DNA from: Ceratothoa steindachneri
Lineage: Eukaryota > Arthropoda > Malacostraca > Isopoda > Cymothoidae
Assembly (NCBI GenBank): GCA_963969495.1
Contig: OZ018321.1
Span: 187,641,485 to 187,705,484, forward strand
Direction of reading: 5' to 3'
Length of the DNA stretch: 64,000 bases
The translations under genes and the position numbers were made by a program. Positions within the stretch are counted from its first letter, which is position 1, and every line of letters begins with the position of its first letter. Positions 52,135 through 64,000 of this stretch are shown here, piece after piece. Under the pieces are notes generated by a model, which saw nothing but the letters and a program-made list of their open reading frames with translations, was not told where the DNA came from and searched no databases.

Positions 52135-55100
52135 ACCCGCCGTCCTCTCTTTATCACATCCTGACTCATCTTCCTCTTTCCTGGTCCTCTGCGCCGTCCT
52201 CTCTTTATCACATCCTGACTCATCTTCCTCTTTCCTGGTCCTCTGCGCCGTCCTCTCTTTATCACGGCCTCACTCATCTTCCTCTTTCCTGGTCCTCTGC
52301 GCCGTCCTCTCTTTATCACGGCCTGACTCATCTTCCTCTTTCCTGGTCCTCTGCGCCGTCCTCTCTTTATCACAGCCTGACTCATCTCCCTCTTTCCTGG
52401 TCTTCTGCGCCGTCCTCTCTTTATCCCAGCCTGACTCATCCCCCTCTTTCCTGGTCCTCTGCGCCGTCCTCTCTTTATCACATCCTGACTCATCTTCCTC
52501 TTTCCTGGTCCTCTGCGCCGTCCTCTCTTTATCACGGACTGACTCATCTTCCTCATTCCTGGTCCTCTGCGCCGTCCTCTCTTTATCACAGCCTGACTCA
52601 TCTCCCTCTTTCCTGGTCTTCTGCGCCGTCCTCTCTTTATCCCAGCCTGACTCATCCCCCTCTTTCCTGGTCCTCTGCGCCGTCCTCTCTTTATCGCAGC
52701 CTGACTCATCCTCCTCTTTCCTGGTCCTCTGCGCCGTTCTCTTTTTATCACAGCCTGACTCATCCCCCTCTTTCCTGGTCCTCTGCGCCGTCCTCTCTTT
52801 ATCACAGTCTGACTCATCACGCTCTTTCCTGGTCCTCTGTGCCGTCCTCTATTTATCACAGCCTGACTCATCCCCCTCTTCCCTGGTCCTCTGCGCCGTC
52901 CTCTCTTTATCACAGCCAAGCTCATCCCCCTCTTTTCTGGTCCTCTGAGCCGTCCTTGCTTTATCATAACCTGACTCATCCCCCTCTTTCTTGGACATCT
53001 GCGCCGTCCTCTTTTTATCACAGCCTGACTCATCCCCCTCTTTTCTGGTCCTCTGCGCCGTCCTCTCTTTACCTCAGCCTGACTCATCCCCCTCTTCCCT
53101 GGTCATCTGCGCCGTCCTCTCTTTATCCCAGCCTGCCTCTTCCCCCTATTTCCTGGTCATCTGCGCCATCCTCTCTTTATGACAACCATGACTCATCCCC
53201 ATTTTTCCTGGTTCTCTGCGCCGTCCTCTCTAAATCACAGCCTGGCTCATCCCCCTCTTTCCTGGTCCTCTGCGCCGTCCTCTCTTTATCATAGCCTGAC
53301 TCATCCCTCTCTTTCTTGGTCCTCTGCGCCGTCCGCTCTTTATAACAACCTGACTCATCACCCTCTTTCATGGTCCTCTGCGCCGTCCTCTCTTTACCTC
53401 AGCCTGACTCATCCCCCTCTTCCCTGGTCCTCTGCGCCGTTCTCTCTTTATCAAAGCCTGACTCAGCCCGCTCTTACCTGGTCTTCTGCACCGTCCTCTC
53501 TTTATCACAACCTGACTCATCCCCCTCTTTCCTGGTCCTCTGCGCCGTTCTCTCTTTATCAAAGCCTGACTCATCCCCCTCTTCCCTGGTCCTCTGCTCT
53601 GTCCCCTCTTTATCACAGCTTGACTCATCCCCCTCTTTCCTGGTCCTATGCGCCGTCCTCTCTTTATCGCAGCTTGACTTATCCCCCTCTTTCCTGGTCC
53701 TCTGCGCCGTCCTGTCTTTATCATAGCCTGACTCATCCCCCTCTTTACTGGTCTTCTGCGCCGTCCTCTCTTTATCACAACCTGACTTATCCCCCTCTTT
53801 TCTAGTCATCTGCGCCGTCCTCTGTTTTATCACAACCTGACTCATCCGCCTCTTTCCTGGTCCTCTGCCCCGTCCCCTCTTTATCACAGCCTGACTCATC
53901 CCCCTCTTTCCTGGTCCTCTGCGCCGTCCTCTCTTTATCACAGTCTGACTCATCACGCTCTTTCCTGGTCTTCTGTGCAGTCCTCTATTTATCACAGCCT
54001 GACTCATCCCCCTCTTCCCTGGTCCTCTGCGCCGTCCTCTCTTTATCACAGCCAAGCTCATCCCCCTCTTTTCTGGTCCTCTGAGCCGTCCTCTCTTTAT
54101 CGCAGTCTGACTCATCCCCCTCTTTCCTGGTCCTCTGCGCCGTCCTCTCTTTATCATAGCCTGACTCATCCCCCTCTTTACTGGTATTCTGCGCCGTCCT
54201 CTCTTTATCACAGTCTGATTCATCCCCCTCTTCCCTGGTCCTCTGCGCCGTCCTCTCTTTATCACAGCCTGACTCATCCTTCTCTTTCCTGGTCCTATGC
54301 GCCGTCCTCTCTTTATCGCAGCCTGACTTATCCCCCTCTTTCCAGGTCCTCTGCGCCGTCCTCTCTTTATCATAGCCTGACTCATCCCCCGCTTTCCTGG
54401 TCCTATGCGCCGTCCTCTCTTTATCGCAGCCTGACTCATCCCCCTCTTTCCTGGTCCTCCTTGCCGTCCTCTCTTTATCATAGCCTGACTCATCCTCCTC
54501 TTTACTGGTCTTCTGCGCCGTCCTCTCTTTATCACAGCCTGACTCATCCCCCTCTTTCCTGGTCCTCTGCGCCGTCCCTTCTTTATCACAGCCTGACTCA
54601 TCCCCCTCTTTCCTGGTCCTATGCGCCGTCCTCTCTTTATCGCAGCCTGACTCATCCTCCTCTTTCCTGGTCCTCTGCGCCGTCCTCTCTTTATCACAGC
54701 CTGACTCATCTCCCTCTTACCTGGTCCTCTCTTTATCACGGCCTGACTCATCCCCCTCTTTCCTGGTCCTCTGAGCCGTCCTCTCTTTATCATAGCCTGG
54801 CTCATCCTCCTCTTTCCTGGTCCTCTGCGCCGTCCTCTCTTTATCGCAACCTGACTCATCCCCCTCCTCCCTGGTCCTCTGCGACGTCCATTCTTTATCA
54901 TCACTTGACTCATTGCCCTCTTTCCTGGTCCTCTGCGCCGTCCTCTCTTTATCACAGCCTGACTCATCCCCATCTTTCCTTATCCTCTGCGCCGTCCTCT
55001 CTTTATCACAGCCTGACTCATCTCCCTCTTTCCTGGTCCTCTGCGCGGTCCTCTCTTTATCATAGCCTGACTCATCCCCCGCTTTCCTGGTCCTCTGCGA

Positions 55101-57474
55101 CGTCCTCTGTTTATCACAACCTGCCTCATCCCCCTCTTTCCTGGTCCTCTGTGCCGTTCTCTCTTTATCACAGCCTGACTCATCCCCCTCTTCCCTAGTC
55201 CTCTGTTCTGTCCCCTCTTTATCACAGCCTGACTCATCCCCCTCTTTCCTGGTCCTATGCGCCGTCCTCTCTTTATCGCAGCTTGACTTATCCCCCTCTT
55301 TCCTGGTCCTCTGCGCCGTCCTCTCTTTATCATAGCCTGACTCATCCCCCTCTTTACTGGTCTTCTGCGCCGTCCTCTCTTTATCACAACCTGACTTATC
55401 CCCCTCTTTTCTAGTCATCTGCGCCGTCCTCTGTTTTATCACTACCTGACTCATCCACCTCTTTCCTGGTCCTCTGCGCCGTCCCCCTCTTTCCTGGTCC
55501 TATGCGCCGTCCTCTCTTTATCGCAGCCTGACTCACCCCCCTCTTCTCTGGTCCTCTGCGCCGTCCCCTCTTTATCACAGCCTGACTCATCCCCCTCTTC
55601 CCTGGTCCTCTGCTCTGTCCCCTCTTTATCACAACCTGACTCATCCCCCTCTTTCTTGGTCCTATGCGCCGTTCTCTCTTTATCACAGCCTGACTCATCC
55701 CCCTCTTACCTGGTCTTCTGCACCGTCGTCTCTTTATCACAACCTGACTCATCTCCCTCTTTCCTGGTCCTCTGCACCGTCCTCTCTTTATCACAGCCTG
55801 CCTCATCCCCCTATTTCCTGGTCATCTGCGCCATCCTCTCTTTATCACACCATGACTCATCCCCCTCTTTCCTGGTCCTCTGCGCCGTCCTCTCTTTATC
55901 ACAACCTGATTTATCCCCGTCTCTTGGCTGGTCCTTTCTTTATCTTAACCTGACTCATCCCCCTCTTCCCTTGTCCTCTGCGCCGTTCTATCTTTATCAA
56001 AGCCTGACTCATCATCCTCTTTCCTTATCCTCTGCGCCGTCCTCTATTTATCACAGCCTGACTCATCTCCCTATTTCCTGGTCCTCTGCGCGGTCCTCTC
56101 TTTATCATAGCCTGACTCATCCTCCGCTTTCCTGGTCCTATGCGCCGTCCTCTCTTTATCGCAGCCTGACTCATCCCCCTCTTTCCTGGTCCTCTGCGCC
56201 GTCCTCTCTTTATCATAGCCTGACTCATCCCCCTCTTTACTGGTCTTCTGCGCCGTCCTCTCTTTATCACAGCGTGACTCATCCCCCTCTTTCCTGGTCC
56301 TCTGCGCCGTCCCCTCTTTATCACAGCCTAACTCATCCCCCTCTTTCCTAGTCCTATGCGCCGTCCTCTCTTTATCGCAGCCTGACTTATCCTCCTCTTT
56401 CCTGGTCCTCTGCGCCGTCCTCTTTTTATCACAGCCTGACTCATCTCCCTCTTTCCTGGTCCTCTCTTTATCACGGCCTGACTCATCCCCCTCTTTCCTG
56501 GTCCTCTGAGCCGTCCTCTCTTTATCATAGCCTGGCTCATCCTCCTCTTTCCTGGTCCTCTGCGACGTCCTCTGTTTATCGCAACCTGACTCATCCCCCT
56601 CCTCCCTGGTCCTCTGCGACGTCCTTTCTTTATCATAACTTGACTCTGCGCCGTCCTCTCTTTATCACAGCCTGACTCATCTCCCTCTTTCCTAGTCCTC
56701 TGCGCGGTCCTCTCTTTATCATAGCCTGACTCATCCCCCGCTTTCCTGGTCCTCTGCGACGTCCTCTGTTTATCACAACCTGACTCATCCCCCTCTTTCC
56801 TGGTCCTCTGCGCCGTTCTCTCTTTATCACAGCCTGACTCATCCCCCTCTTCCCTGGTCCTCTGCTCTGTCCCCTCTTTATCACAGCTTGACTCATCCCC
56901 CTCTTTCCTGGTCCTATGCGCCGTCCTCTCTTTATCGCAGCTTGACTTATCCCCCTCTTTCCTGGTCCTCTGCGCCGTCCTGTCTTTATCATAGCCTGAC
57001 TCATCCCCCTCTTTACTGGTCTTCTGCGCCGTCCTCTCTTTATCACAACCTGACTTATCCCCCTCTTTTCTAGTCATCTGCGCCGTCCTCTGTTTTATCA
57101 CAACCTGACTCATCCGCCTCTTTCCTGGTCCTCTGCGCCGTACCCTCTTTATCACAGCCTGACTCATCCCCCTCTTTCCTGGTCCTATGCGCCGTCCTCT
57201 CTTTATCGCAGCCTGACTCACCCCCCTCTTCTCTGGTCCTCTGCGCCGTCCCCTCTTTATCACAGCCTGACTCATCCCCCTCTTCCCTAATCCTCTGCTC
57301 TGTCCCCTCTTTATCACAGCCTGACTCATCCCCCTCTTTCTTGGTCCTATGCGCCGTTCTCTCTTTATCACAGCCTGACTCATCCCCCTCTTACCTGGTC
57401 TTCTGCACCGTCCTCTCTTTATCACAACCTGACTCATCTCCCTCTTTCCTGGTCCTCTGCGCCGTCCTCTCTTT

Positions 57475-58750
57475 ATCACAGCCTGACTCATCCCCCTATT
57501 TCCTGGTCATCTGCGCCATCCTCTCTTTATCACACCATGACTCAGCCCCCTCTTTCCTGGTCCTCTAGGCCGTCCTCTCTTTATCACAACCTGATTTATC
57601 CCCGTCTCTTGGCTGGTCCTCTCTTTATCTTAACCCGACTCATCCCCCTCTTCCCTGGTCCTCTGCGCCGTTCTCTCTTTATCAAAGCCTGACTCATCCC
57701 CCTCTTTCCCTATCCTCTGCGCCGTCCTCTCTTTATCACAGCCTGACTCATCTCCCTATTTCCTGGTCCTCTGCGCGGTCCTCTCTTTATCATAGCCTCA
57801 CTCATCCCCCGCTTTCCTGGTCCTATGCGCCGTCCTCTCTTTATCGCAGCCTGACTCATCCACCTCTTTCCTGGTCCTCTGCGCCGTCCTCTCTTAATCA
57901 TAGCCTGACTCATCCCCCTCCTTACTGCTATTCTGCGTCGTCCTCTCTTTATCACAGCCTGATTCATCCCCCTCTTCCCTGGTCCTCTGCTCTGTCCCCT
58001 CTTTATCACAGCCTGACTCATCCTCCTCTTTCCTGGTCCTATGCGCCGTCCTCTCTTTATCGCAGCCTAACTTATCCCCCTCTTTCCTGGTCCTCTGCTT
58101 CGTCCTCTCTTTATCACAGCCTGACTCATCCCCCTATTTCCTGGTCATCTGCGCCATCCTCTCTTTATCACACCATGACTCAGCCCCCTCTTTCCTGGTC
58201 CTCTAGGCCGTCCTCTCTTTATCACAACCTGATTTATCCCCGTCTCTTGGCTGGTCCTCTCTTTATCTTAACCCGACTCATCCCCCTCTTCCCTGGTCCT
58301 CTGCGCCGTTCTCTCTTTATCAAAGCCTGACTCATCCCCCTCTTTCCTTATCCTCTGCGCCGTCCTCTCTTTATCACAGCCTGACTCATCTCCCTATTTC
58401 CTGGTCCTCTGCGCGGTCCTCTCTTTATCATAGCCTCACTCATCCCCCGCTTTCCTGGTCCTATGCGCCGTCCTCTCTTTATCGCAGCCTGACTCATCCA
58501 CCTCTTTCCTGGTCCTCTGCGCCGTCCTCTCTTAATCATAGCCTGACTCATCCCCCTCCTTACTGCTATTCTGCGTCGTCCTCTCTTTATCACAGCCTGA
58601 TTCATCCCCCTCTTCCCTGGTCCTCTGCTCTGTCCCCTCTTTATCACAGCCTGACTCATCCTCCTCTTTCCTGGTCCTATGCGCCGTCCTCTCTTTATCG
58701 CAGCCTAACTTATCCCCCTCTTTCCTGGTCCTCTGCTTCGTCCTCTCTTT
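57475..58750. repeat. Near-identical 638-bp duplication inside the satellite
   Basis: CTCAGCCCCCTCTTTCC...CTAGGCCG at 57,541 recurs at 58,179, and everything from about 57,475 to 58,112 matches 58,113-58,750 with few differences (for example TTTCCCTATCC against TTTCCTTATCC). The period is twelve monomers minus 10 bp because one unit (GATTTATCCCCGTCTCTTGG) is shortened. Confidence 0.85.
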
Positions 58751-60539
58751 ATCATATCCTGACTCATCCCCCGCTTTCCTGGTCCTATGCGCCGTCCTCT
58801 CTTTATCGCAGCCTAACTCATCCACCTCTTTCCTGGTCCTCTGCGCCGTCCGCTCTTTATCACAACCTGACTCATCACCCTCTTTCATGGTCCTCTGCGC
58901 CGTCCTCTCTTTACCTCAGCCTGACTCATCCCCCTCTTCCCTGGTCCTCTGCGCCGTTCTCTCTTTATCACAGCCTGACTCATCCCCCTCTTACCTGGTC
59001 TTCTGCACCGTCCTCTCTTTATCACAACCTGACTCATCTCCCTCTTTCCTGGTCCTCTGCGCAAACCTCTCTTTATCACAGCCTGCCTCATCCCCCTATT
59101 TCCTGGTCATCTGCGCCATCCTCTCTTTATCACACCATGACTCATCCCCCTCTTTCCTGGTCCTCTGCGCCGTCCTCTCTTTATAACAACCTGATTTATC
59201 CCCCTCTTAGCTGGTCCTCTGCGCCGTCCTCTGTTTATCTTAACCTGACTCATCCCCCTCTTCCCTGGTCCTCTGAGCCGTTCTCTCTTTATCATAGCCT
59301 GACTCATTCCCCTCTTTCCTGGTCCTCTGCGCCGTCCTCTCTTTTTCGCAGCCTGACTCAACCCCTTCTTTCCTGGTCCTCTGCGCCGTCTTCTCTTTAT
59401 TATAGCCTGACTCATCCCCCGCTTTCCTGGTCCTATGCGCCGTCCTCTCTTTATCGCAGCCTGACTCATCCCCCTCTTTCCTGGTCCTCTGCGCCGTCCT
59501 CTTTTCATCATAGCCTGACTCATCCCCCTCTTTACTGGTATTCTGCGCCGTCCTCTCTTTATCACAGCCTGATTCATCCCCCTCTTCCCTGGTCCTCTGC
59601 TCTGTCCCCTCTTTATCACACCCTGACTCATCCCCCTCTTTCCTGGTCCTATGCGCCGTCCTCTCTTTATCGCAGCTTGACTTATCCCCCTCTTTCCTGG
59701 TCCTCTGCGCCGTCCTCTCTTTATCATAGCCTGACTCATCCCCTTCTTTACTGGTCTTCTGCGCCGTCCTCTCTTTATCACAACCTGACTTATCCCCCTC
59801 TTTTCTACTCATCTGCGCCGTCCTCTGTTTTATCACAACCTGACTCATCCGCCTCTTTCCTGGTCCTCTGCACCGTCCCCTCTTTATCACAGCCTGACTC
59901 ATCCCCCTCATTCCTGGTCCTATGCGCCGTCCTCTCTTTATCGCAGCCTGACTGACCCCCCTCTTTTCTGGTCCTTTGCGCCGTCCCCTCTTTATCACAG
60001 CCTGACTCATCCCCCTCTTCTCTGGTCCTCTGCTCTGTCCGCTCTTTATCACAACCTGACTCATCCCCCTCTTTCTTGGTCCTATGCGCCGTTCTCTCTT
60101 TATCACAGCCTGACTCATCCCCCTCTTACCTGGTCTTCTGCACCGTCCTCTCTTTATCACAACCTGACTCATCTCCCTCTTTCCTGGTCCTCTGCGCCGT
60201 CCTCTCTTTATCACAGCCTGCCTCATCCCCCTATTTCCTGGTCATCTGCGCCATCCTCTCTTTATCACACCATGACTCAGCCCCCTCTTTCCTGGTCCTC
60301 TGCGCCGTCCTCTCTTTATCACAACCTGATTTATCCCCGTCTCTTGGCTGGTCCTCTCTTTATCTTAACCTGACTCATCCCCCTCTTCCCTGGTCCTCTG
60401 CGCCATTCTCTCTTTATCAAAGCCTGACTCATCATCCTCTTTCCTTATCCTCTGCGCCGTCCTCTATTTATCACAGCCTGACTCATCTTCCTATTTCCTG
60501 GTCCTCTGCGCGGTCCTCTCTTTATCATAGCCTGACTCA

Positions 60540-63500
60540 TCCCCCGCTTTCCTGGTCCTATGCTGTCCTCTCTTTATCGCAGCCTGACTCATCCCCCTCT
60601 TTCCTGGTCCTCTGCGCCGTCCTCTCTTTATCATAGCCTGATTCATCCCCCTCTTTACTGGTATTCTGCGCCGTCCTCTCTTTATCACAGCCTGACTCAT
60701 CCCCCTCTTTCCTGGTCCTCTGCGCCGTCCGCTCTTTATCACAGCCTGACTCATCCCCCTCTTTCCTGGTCCTATGCGCCGTCCTCTCTTTATCGCAGCC
60801 TGACTTATCCTCCTCTTTCCTGGTCCTCTGCGCCATCCTCTCTTTATCACAGCCTGACTCATCTCCCTCTTTCCTGGTCCTCTCTTTATCACGGCCTGAC
60901 TCATCCCCCTCTTTCCTGGTCCTCTGAGCCGTCCTCTCTTTATCATAGCCTGGCTCATCCTCCTCTTTCCTGGTCCTCTGCGCCGTCCTCTGTTTATCGC
61001 AACCTGACTCATCCCCCTCCTCCCTGGTCCTCTGCGACGTCCTTTATTTATCATAACTTTACTCATTGGCCTCTTCCCTGGTCCTCTGCGCCGTCCTCTC
61101 TTTATCACAGCCTGACTCATCCCCCTCTTTCCTTATCCTCTGCGCCGTCCTCTCTTTATCACAGCCTGACTCATCTCCCTCTTTCCTGGTCCTCTTCGCG
61201 GTCCTCTGAGTATCATAGCCTGACTCATCCCCCGCTTTCCTGGTCCTCTGCGACGTCCTCTGTTTATCACAACCTGACTCATCCCCCTCTTTCCTGGTCC
61301 TCTGCGCCGTTCTCTCTTTATCACAGCCTGACTCATCCCCCTCTTCCCTGGTCCTCTGCTCTGTCCCCTCTTTATCACAGCTCCACTCATCCCCCTCTTT
61401 CCTGGTCCTATGCGCCGTCCTCTCTTTATCGCAGCTTGACTTATCCCCCTCTTTCCTGGTCCTCTGCGCCGTCCTCTCTTTATCATAGCCTGACTCATCC
61501 CCCTCTTTACTGGTCTTCTGCGCCGTCCTCTCTTTATCACAATCTGACTTATCCCCCTCTTTTCTAGTCATCTGCGCCGTCCTCTGTTTTATCACAACCT
61601 GACTCATCCCCCGCTTTCCTGGTCCTATGCGCCGTCCTCTCTTTATCGCAGCCTGACTCATTCCCCTCTTTCCTGGTCCTCTGCGCCGTCCTCTCTTTAT
61701 CATAGCCTTACTCATCCCCCTCTTTACTGGTATTCTGCGCCGTCCTCTCTTTATCACAGCCTGACTCATCCCCCTCTTTCCTGGTCCTCTGCGCCGTCCC
61801 CTCTTTATCACAGCCTGACTCATCCCCCTCTTTCCTGGTCCTATGCGCCGTCCTCTCTTTATCGCAGCCTGACTTATCCTCCTCTTTCCTGGTCCTCTGC
61901 GCCATCCTCTCTTTATCACAGCCTGACTCATCTCCCTCTTTCCTGGTCCTCTCTTTATCACGGCCTGACTCATCCCCCTCTTTCCTGGTCGTCTGAGCCG
62001 TCCTCTCTTTATCATAGCCTGGATCATCCTCCTCTTTCCTGGTCCTCTGCGCCGTCCTCTGTTTATCGCAACCTGACTCATCCCCCTCCTCCCTGGTCCT
62101 CTGCGACGTCCTTTCTTTATCATAACTTTACTCATTGGCCTCTTCCCTGGTCCTCTGCGCCGTCCTCTCTTTATCACAGCCTGACCCATCTTCCTCTTTC
62201 CTTATCCTCTGCGCCGTCCTCTCTTTATCACAGCCTGACTCATCTCCCTCTTTCCTGGTCCTCTGCGCGGTCCTCTGAGTATCATACCCTGACTCATCCC
62301 CCGCTTTCCTGGTCCTCTGCGACGTCCTCTGTTTATCACAACCTGACTCATCCCCCTCTTTCCTGGTCCTCTGCGCCGTTCTCTCTTTATCACAGCCTGA
62401 CTCATCCCCCTCTTCCCTGGTCCTCTGCTCTGTCCCCTCTTTATCACAGCTCCACTCATCCCCCTCTTTCCTGGTCCTATGCGCCGTCCTCTCTTTATCG
62501 CAGCTTGACTTATCCCCCTCTTTCCTGGTCCTCTGCGCCGTCCTCTCTTTATCATAGCCTGACTCATCCCCCTCTTTACTGGTCTTCTGCGCCGTCCTCT
62601 CTTTATCACAATCTGACTTATCCCCCTTTTTTCTAGTCATCTGCGCCGTCCTCTGTTTTATCACAACCTGACTCATCCCCCGCTTTCCTGGTCCTATGCG
62701 CCGTCCTCTCTTTATCGCAGCCTGACTCATTCCCCTCTTTCCTGGTCCTCTGCGCCGTCCTCTCTTTATCATAGCCTGACTCATCCCCCTCTTTACTGGT
62801 ATTCTGCGCCGTCCTCTCTTTATCACAGCCTGACTCATCCCCCTCTTTCCTGGTCCTCTGCGCCGTCCCCTCTTTATCACAGCCTGACTCAAACCCCTCA
62901 CTCCTGGTCCTATGCGCCGTCCTCTCTTTATCGCAGCCTGACTTATCCTTCTCTTTCCTGGTCCTCTGCGCCGTCCTCTCTTTATCACAGCCTGACTCAT
63001 CTCCCTCTTTCCTGGTCCTCTCTTTATCACGGCCTGACTCATCCCCCTCTTTCCTGGTCCTCTGAGCCGTCCTCTCTTTATCATAGCCTGGCTCATCCTC
63101 CTCTTTCCTGGTCCTCTGCGCCGTCCTCTGTTTATCGCAACCTGACTCATCCCCCTCCTCCCTGGTCCTCTGCGACGTCCTTTCTTTATCATAACTTTAC
63201 TCATTGGCCTCTTCCCTGGTCCTCTGCGCCGTCCTCTCTTTATCACAGCCTGACTCATCCCCTTTTTCCTTATCCTCTGCGCCGTCCTCTCTTTATCACA
63301 GCCTGCCTCATCTCCCTCTTTCCTGGTCGTCTGCGTGGTCCTCTCTTTATCATAGCCTGACTCATCCCCCACTTTCCTGGTCCTCTGCGACGTCCTCTGT
63401 TTATCACAACCTGACTCATCCCCCTCTTTCCTGGTCCTCTGCGCCGTTCTCTCTTTATCACAGCCTGACTCATCCCCCTCTTCCCTGGTCCTCTGCTCTG

Positions 63501-63740
63501 TCCCCTCTTTATCACAGCTCCACTCATCCCCCTCTTTCCTGGTCCTATGCGCCGTCCTCTCTTTATCGCAGCTTGACTTATCCCCCTCTTTCCTGGTCCT
63601 CTGCGCCGTCCTCTCTTTATCATAGCCTGACTCATCCCCCTCTTTACTGGTCTTCTGCGCCGTCCTCTCTTTATCACAATCTGACTTATCCCCCTCTTTT
63701 CTAGTCATCTGCGCCGTCCTCTGTTTTATCACAACCTGAA
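60540..63740. repeat. Three copies of a 1,069-bp higher-order repeat
   Basis: The diagnostic unit CTCATTGGCCTCTTCCC occurs at 61,062, 62,131 and 63,200, exactly 1,069 bp apart. Neighbouring variants, including CTCTGAGTATCATA at about 61,204 and 62,273, keep register. A copy is 20 monomers minus 11 bp. Copies are far more alike than adjacent monomers, so this block amplified recently as a unit. Confidence 0.85.
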
Positions 63741-64000
63741 TCATCCGCCTCTTTCCTGGTCCTCTGCGCCGTCCCCTCTTTATCACAGCCTGACTCATCC
63801 CCCTCTTTCCTGGTCCTATGCGCCGTCCTCTCTTTATCGCAGCCTGACTCACCCCCCTCTTCTCGGGTCCTCTGCGCCGTCCCCTCTTTATCACAGCCTG
63901 ACTCATCTCCTCTTCCCTGGTCCTCTGCTCTGTCTCCTCTTTATCACAGCCTGACTCATCCCCCTCTTTCTTGGTCCTATGCGCCGTTCTCTCTCTATCA

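Larger units (their letters stand above)
52135..64000. repeat. 54-bp satellite array, about 220 monomers, open at the right edge
   Basis: The monomer on the plus strand is CTCATCCCCCTCTTTCCTGG followed by TCCTCTGCGCCGTCCTCTCT and TTATCACAGCCTGA, 54 bp in all. It repeats without interruption to the end of the window with about 5-15% visible differences and some shortened units. Because 54 is 18 codons and the consensus lacks stops in four of six frames, very long frames appear on both strands (up to 592 codons at 62,128-63,906, minus). The minus-strand 18-residue unit is MSQAVIKRGRRRGPGKRG; the plus-strand one is SLTHPPLSWSSAPSSLYH. The commonest variable base (TATC[A/G/C]CAGCC, TATCATAGCC) changes Val to Ala, Gly or Met at a second codon position of the MSQ frame. 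That gives no sign of codon-level constraint. I call it non-coding satellite DNA. Confidence 0.93.

Noticed and set aside
62128..63906. 592-codon minus-strand frame of 18-residue basic repeats as a real gene
   Set aside because: The frame follows from a 54-bp monomer lacking stops. Four of six frames are open, variation hits non-synonymous positions freely, and it has no unique N- or C-terminal domain.
52135..64000. CRISPR array
   Set aside because: The repeats are contiguous 54-bp monomers without unique spacers, in a eukaryotic context.

Overview
The window is eukaryotic, almost certainly animal, repeat-dense DNA. The grounds are non-LTR retrotransposons of the CR1/L2, RTE-like and I/Jockey-like kinds, Penelope-like elements with GIY-YIG endonucleases, Tc1/mariner and hAT DNA transposons, Gypsy LTR elements and long (TA)n and (CT)n microsatellites. 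An arthropod, perhaps a crustacean, is my best guess from the transposon families and the Inr-type core promoters, but I cannot fix the species. I found no intact host gene, rRNA, genuine tRNA or CRISPR array.

Layout. 0-5 kb: scraps of RTE-like and CR1-like reverse transcriptase (minus strand), microsatellites, a Penelope 3' end, then Gypsy integrase, gag and an LTR-like repeat (plus strand). 5.5-8 kb: a decayed gene of an uncharacterised multicopy family that still has a clean TATA/Inr promoter and a probable 5' intron. 8-13 kb: a Pol III-like tRNA-derived remnant, a second copy of the LTR-like repeat and a hAT (BED/ZBED-like) transposase pseudogene. 13.9-17.1 kb: a CR1/L2-like element broken only by a few in-frame stops. 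18-20.6 kb: two Tc1/mariner-superfamily elements, one complete with TIRs and TA duplications. 21.3-22.9 kb: about 5.6 tandem copies of a 291-bp unit with a tRNA-Leu-like Pol III promoter. 22.9-24.9 kb: a decayed member of a multicopy gene family with a Cys-rich end. 25.5-26.9 kb: a nearly intact Tc1 transposase preceded by heat-shock elements. 27-28.3 kb: a Penelope-like element embedded in a (TA)n array.

29.4-37 kb holds two mariners of one family (one full length but catalytically dead, one internally deleted). Between them lies a Gypsy element delimited by 1.03-kb LTRs and a TAGAC target duplication; it keeps gag and protease but has lost reverse transcriptase, RNase H and most of integrase. 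37-39.9 kb is mostly unassigned. 39.9-47.8 kb carries a second Penelope fragment and two decayed I/Jockey-like non-LTR elements. 48-51.3 kb has a strong inverted repeat, microsatellites and a CR1-like fragment split by a 963-bp G-rich TIR element. 52.1-64 kb is one continuous 54-bp satellite array that runs off the window and has several levels of higher-order repetition.

The genes do not form a pathway. The window is a record of nested insertion, decay and tandem amplification. The most useful leads are the heat-shock-like promoter of the Tc1 element, the tandem Pol III cassettes, the linkage between Penelope ends and (TA)n, the possible -1 frameshift site in the Gypsy gag, and the open-frame satellite.
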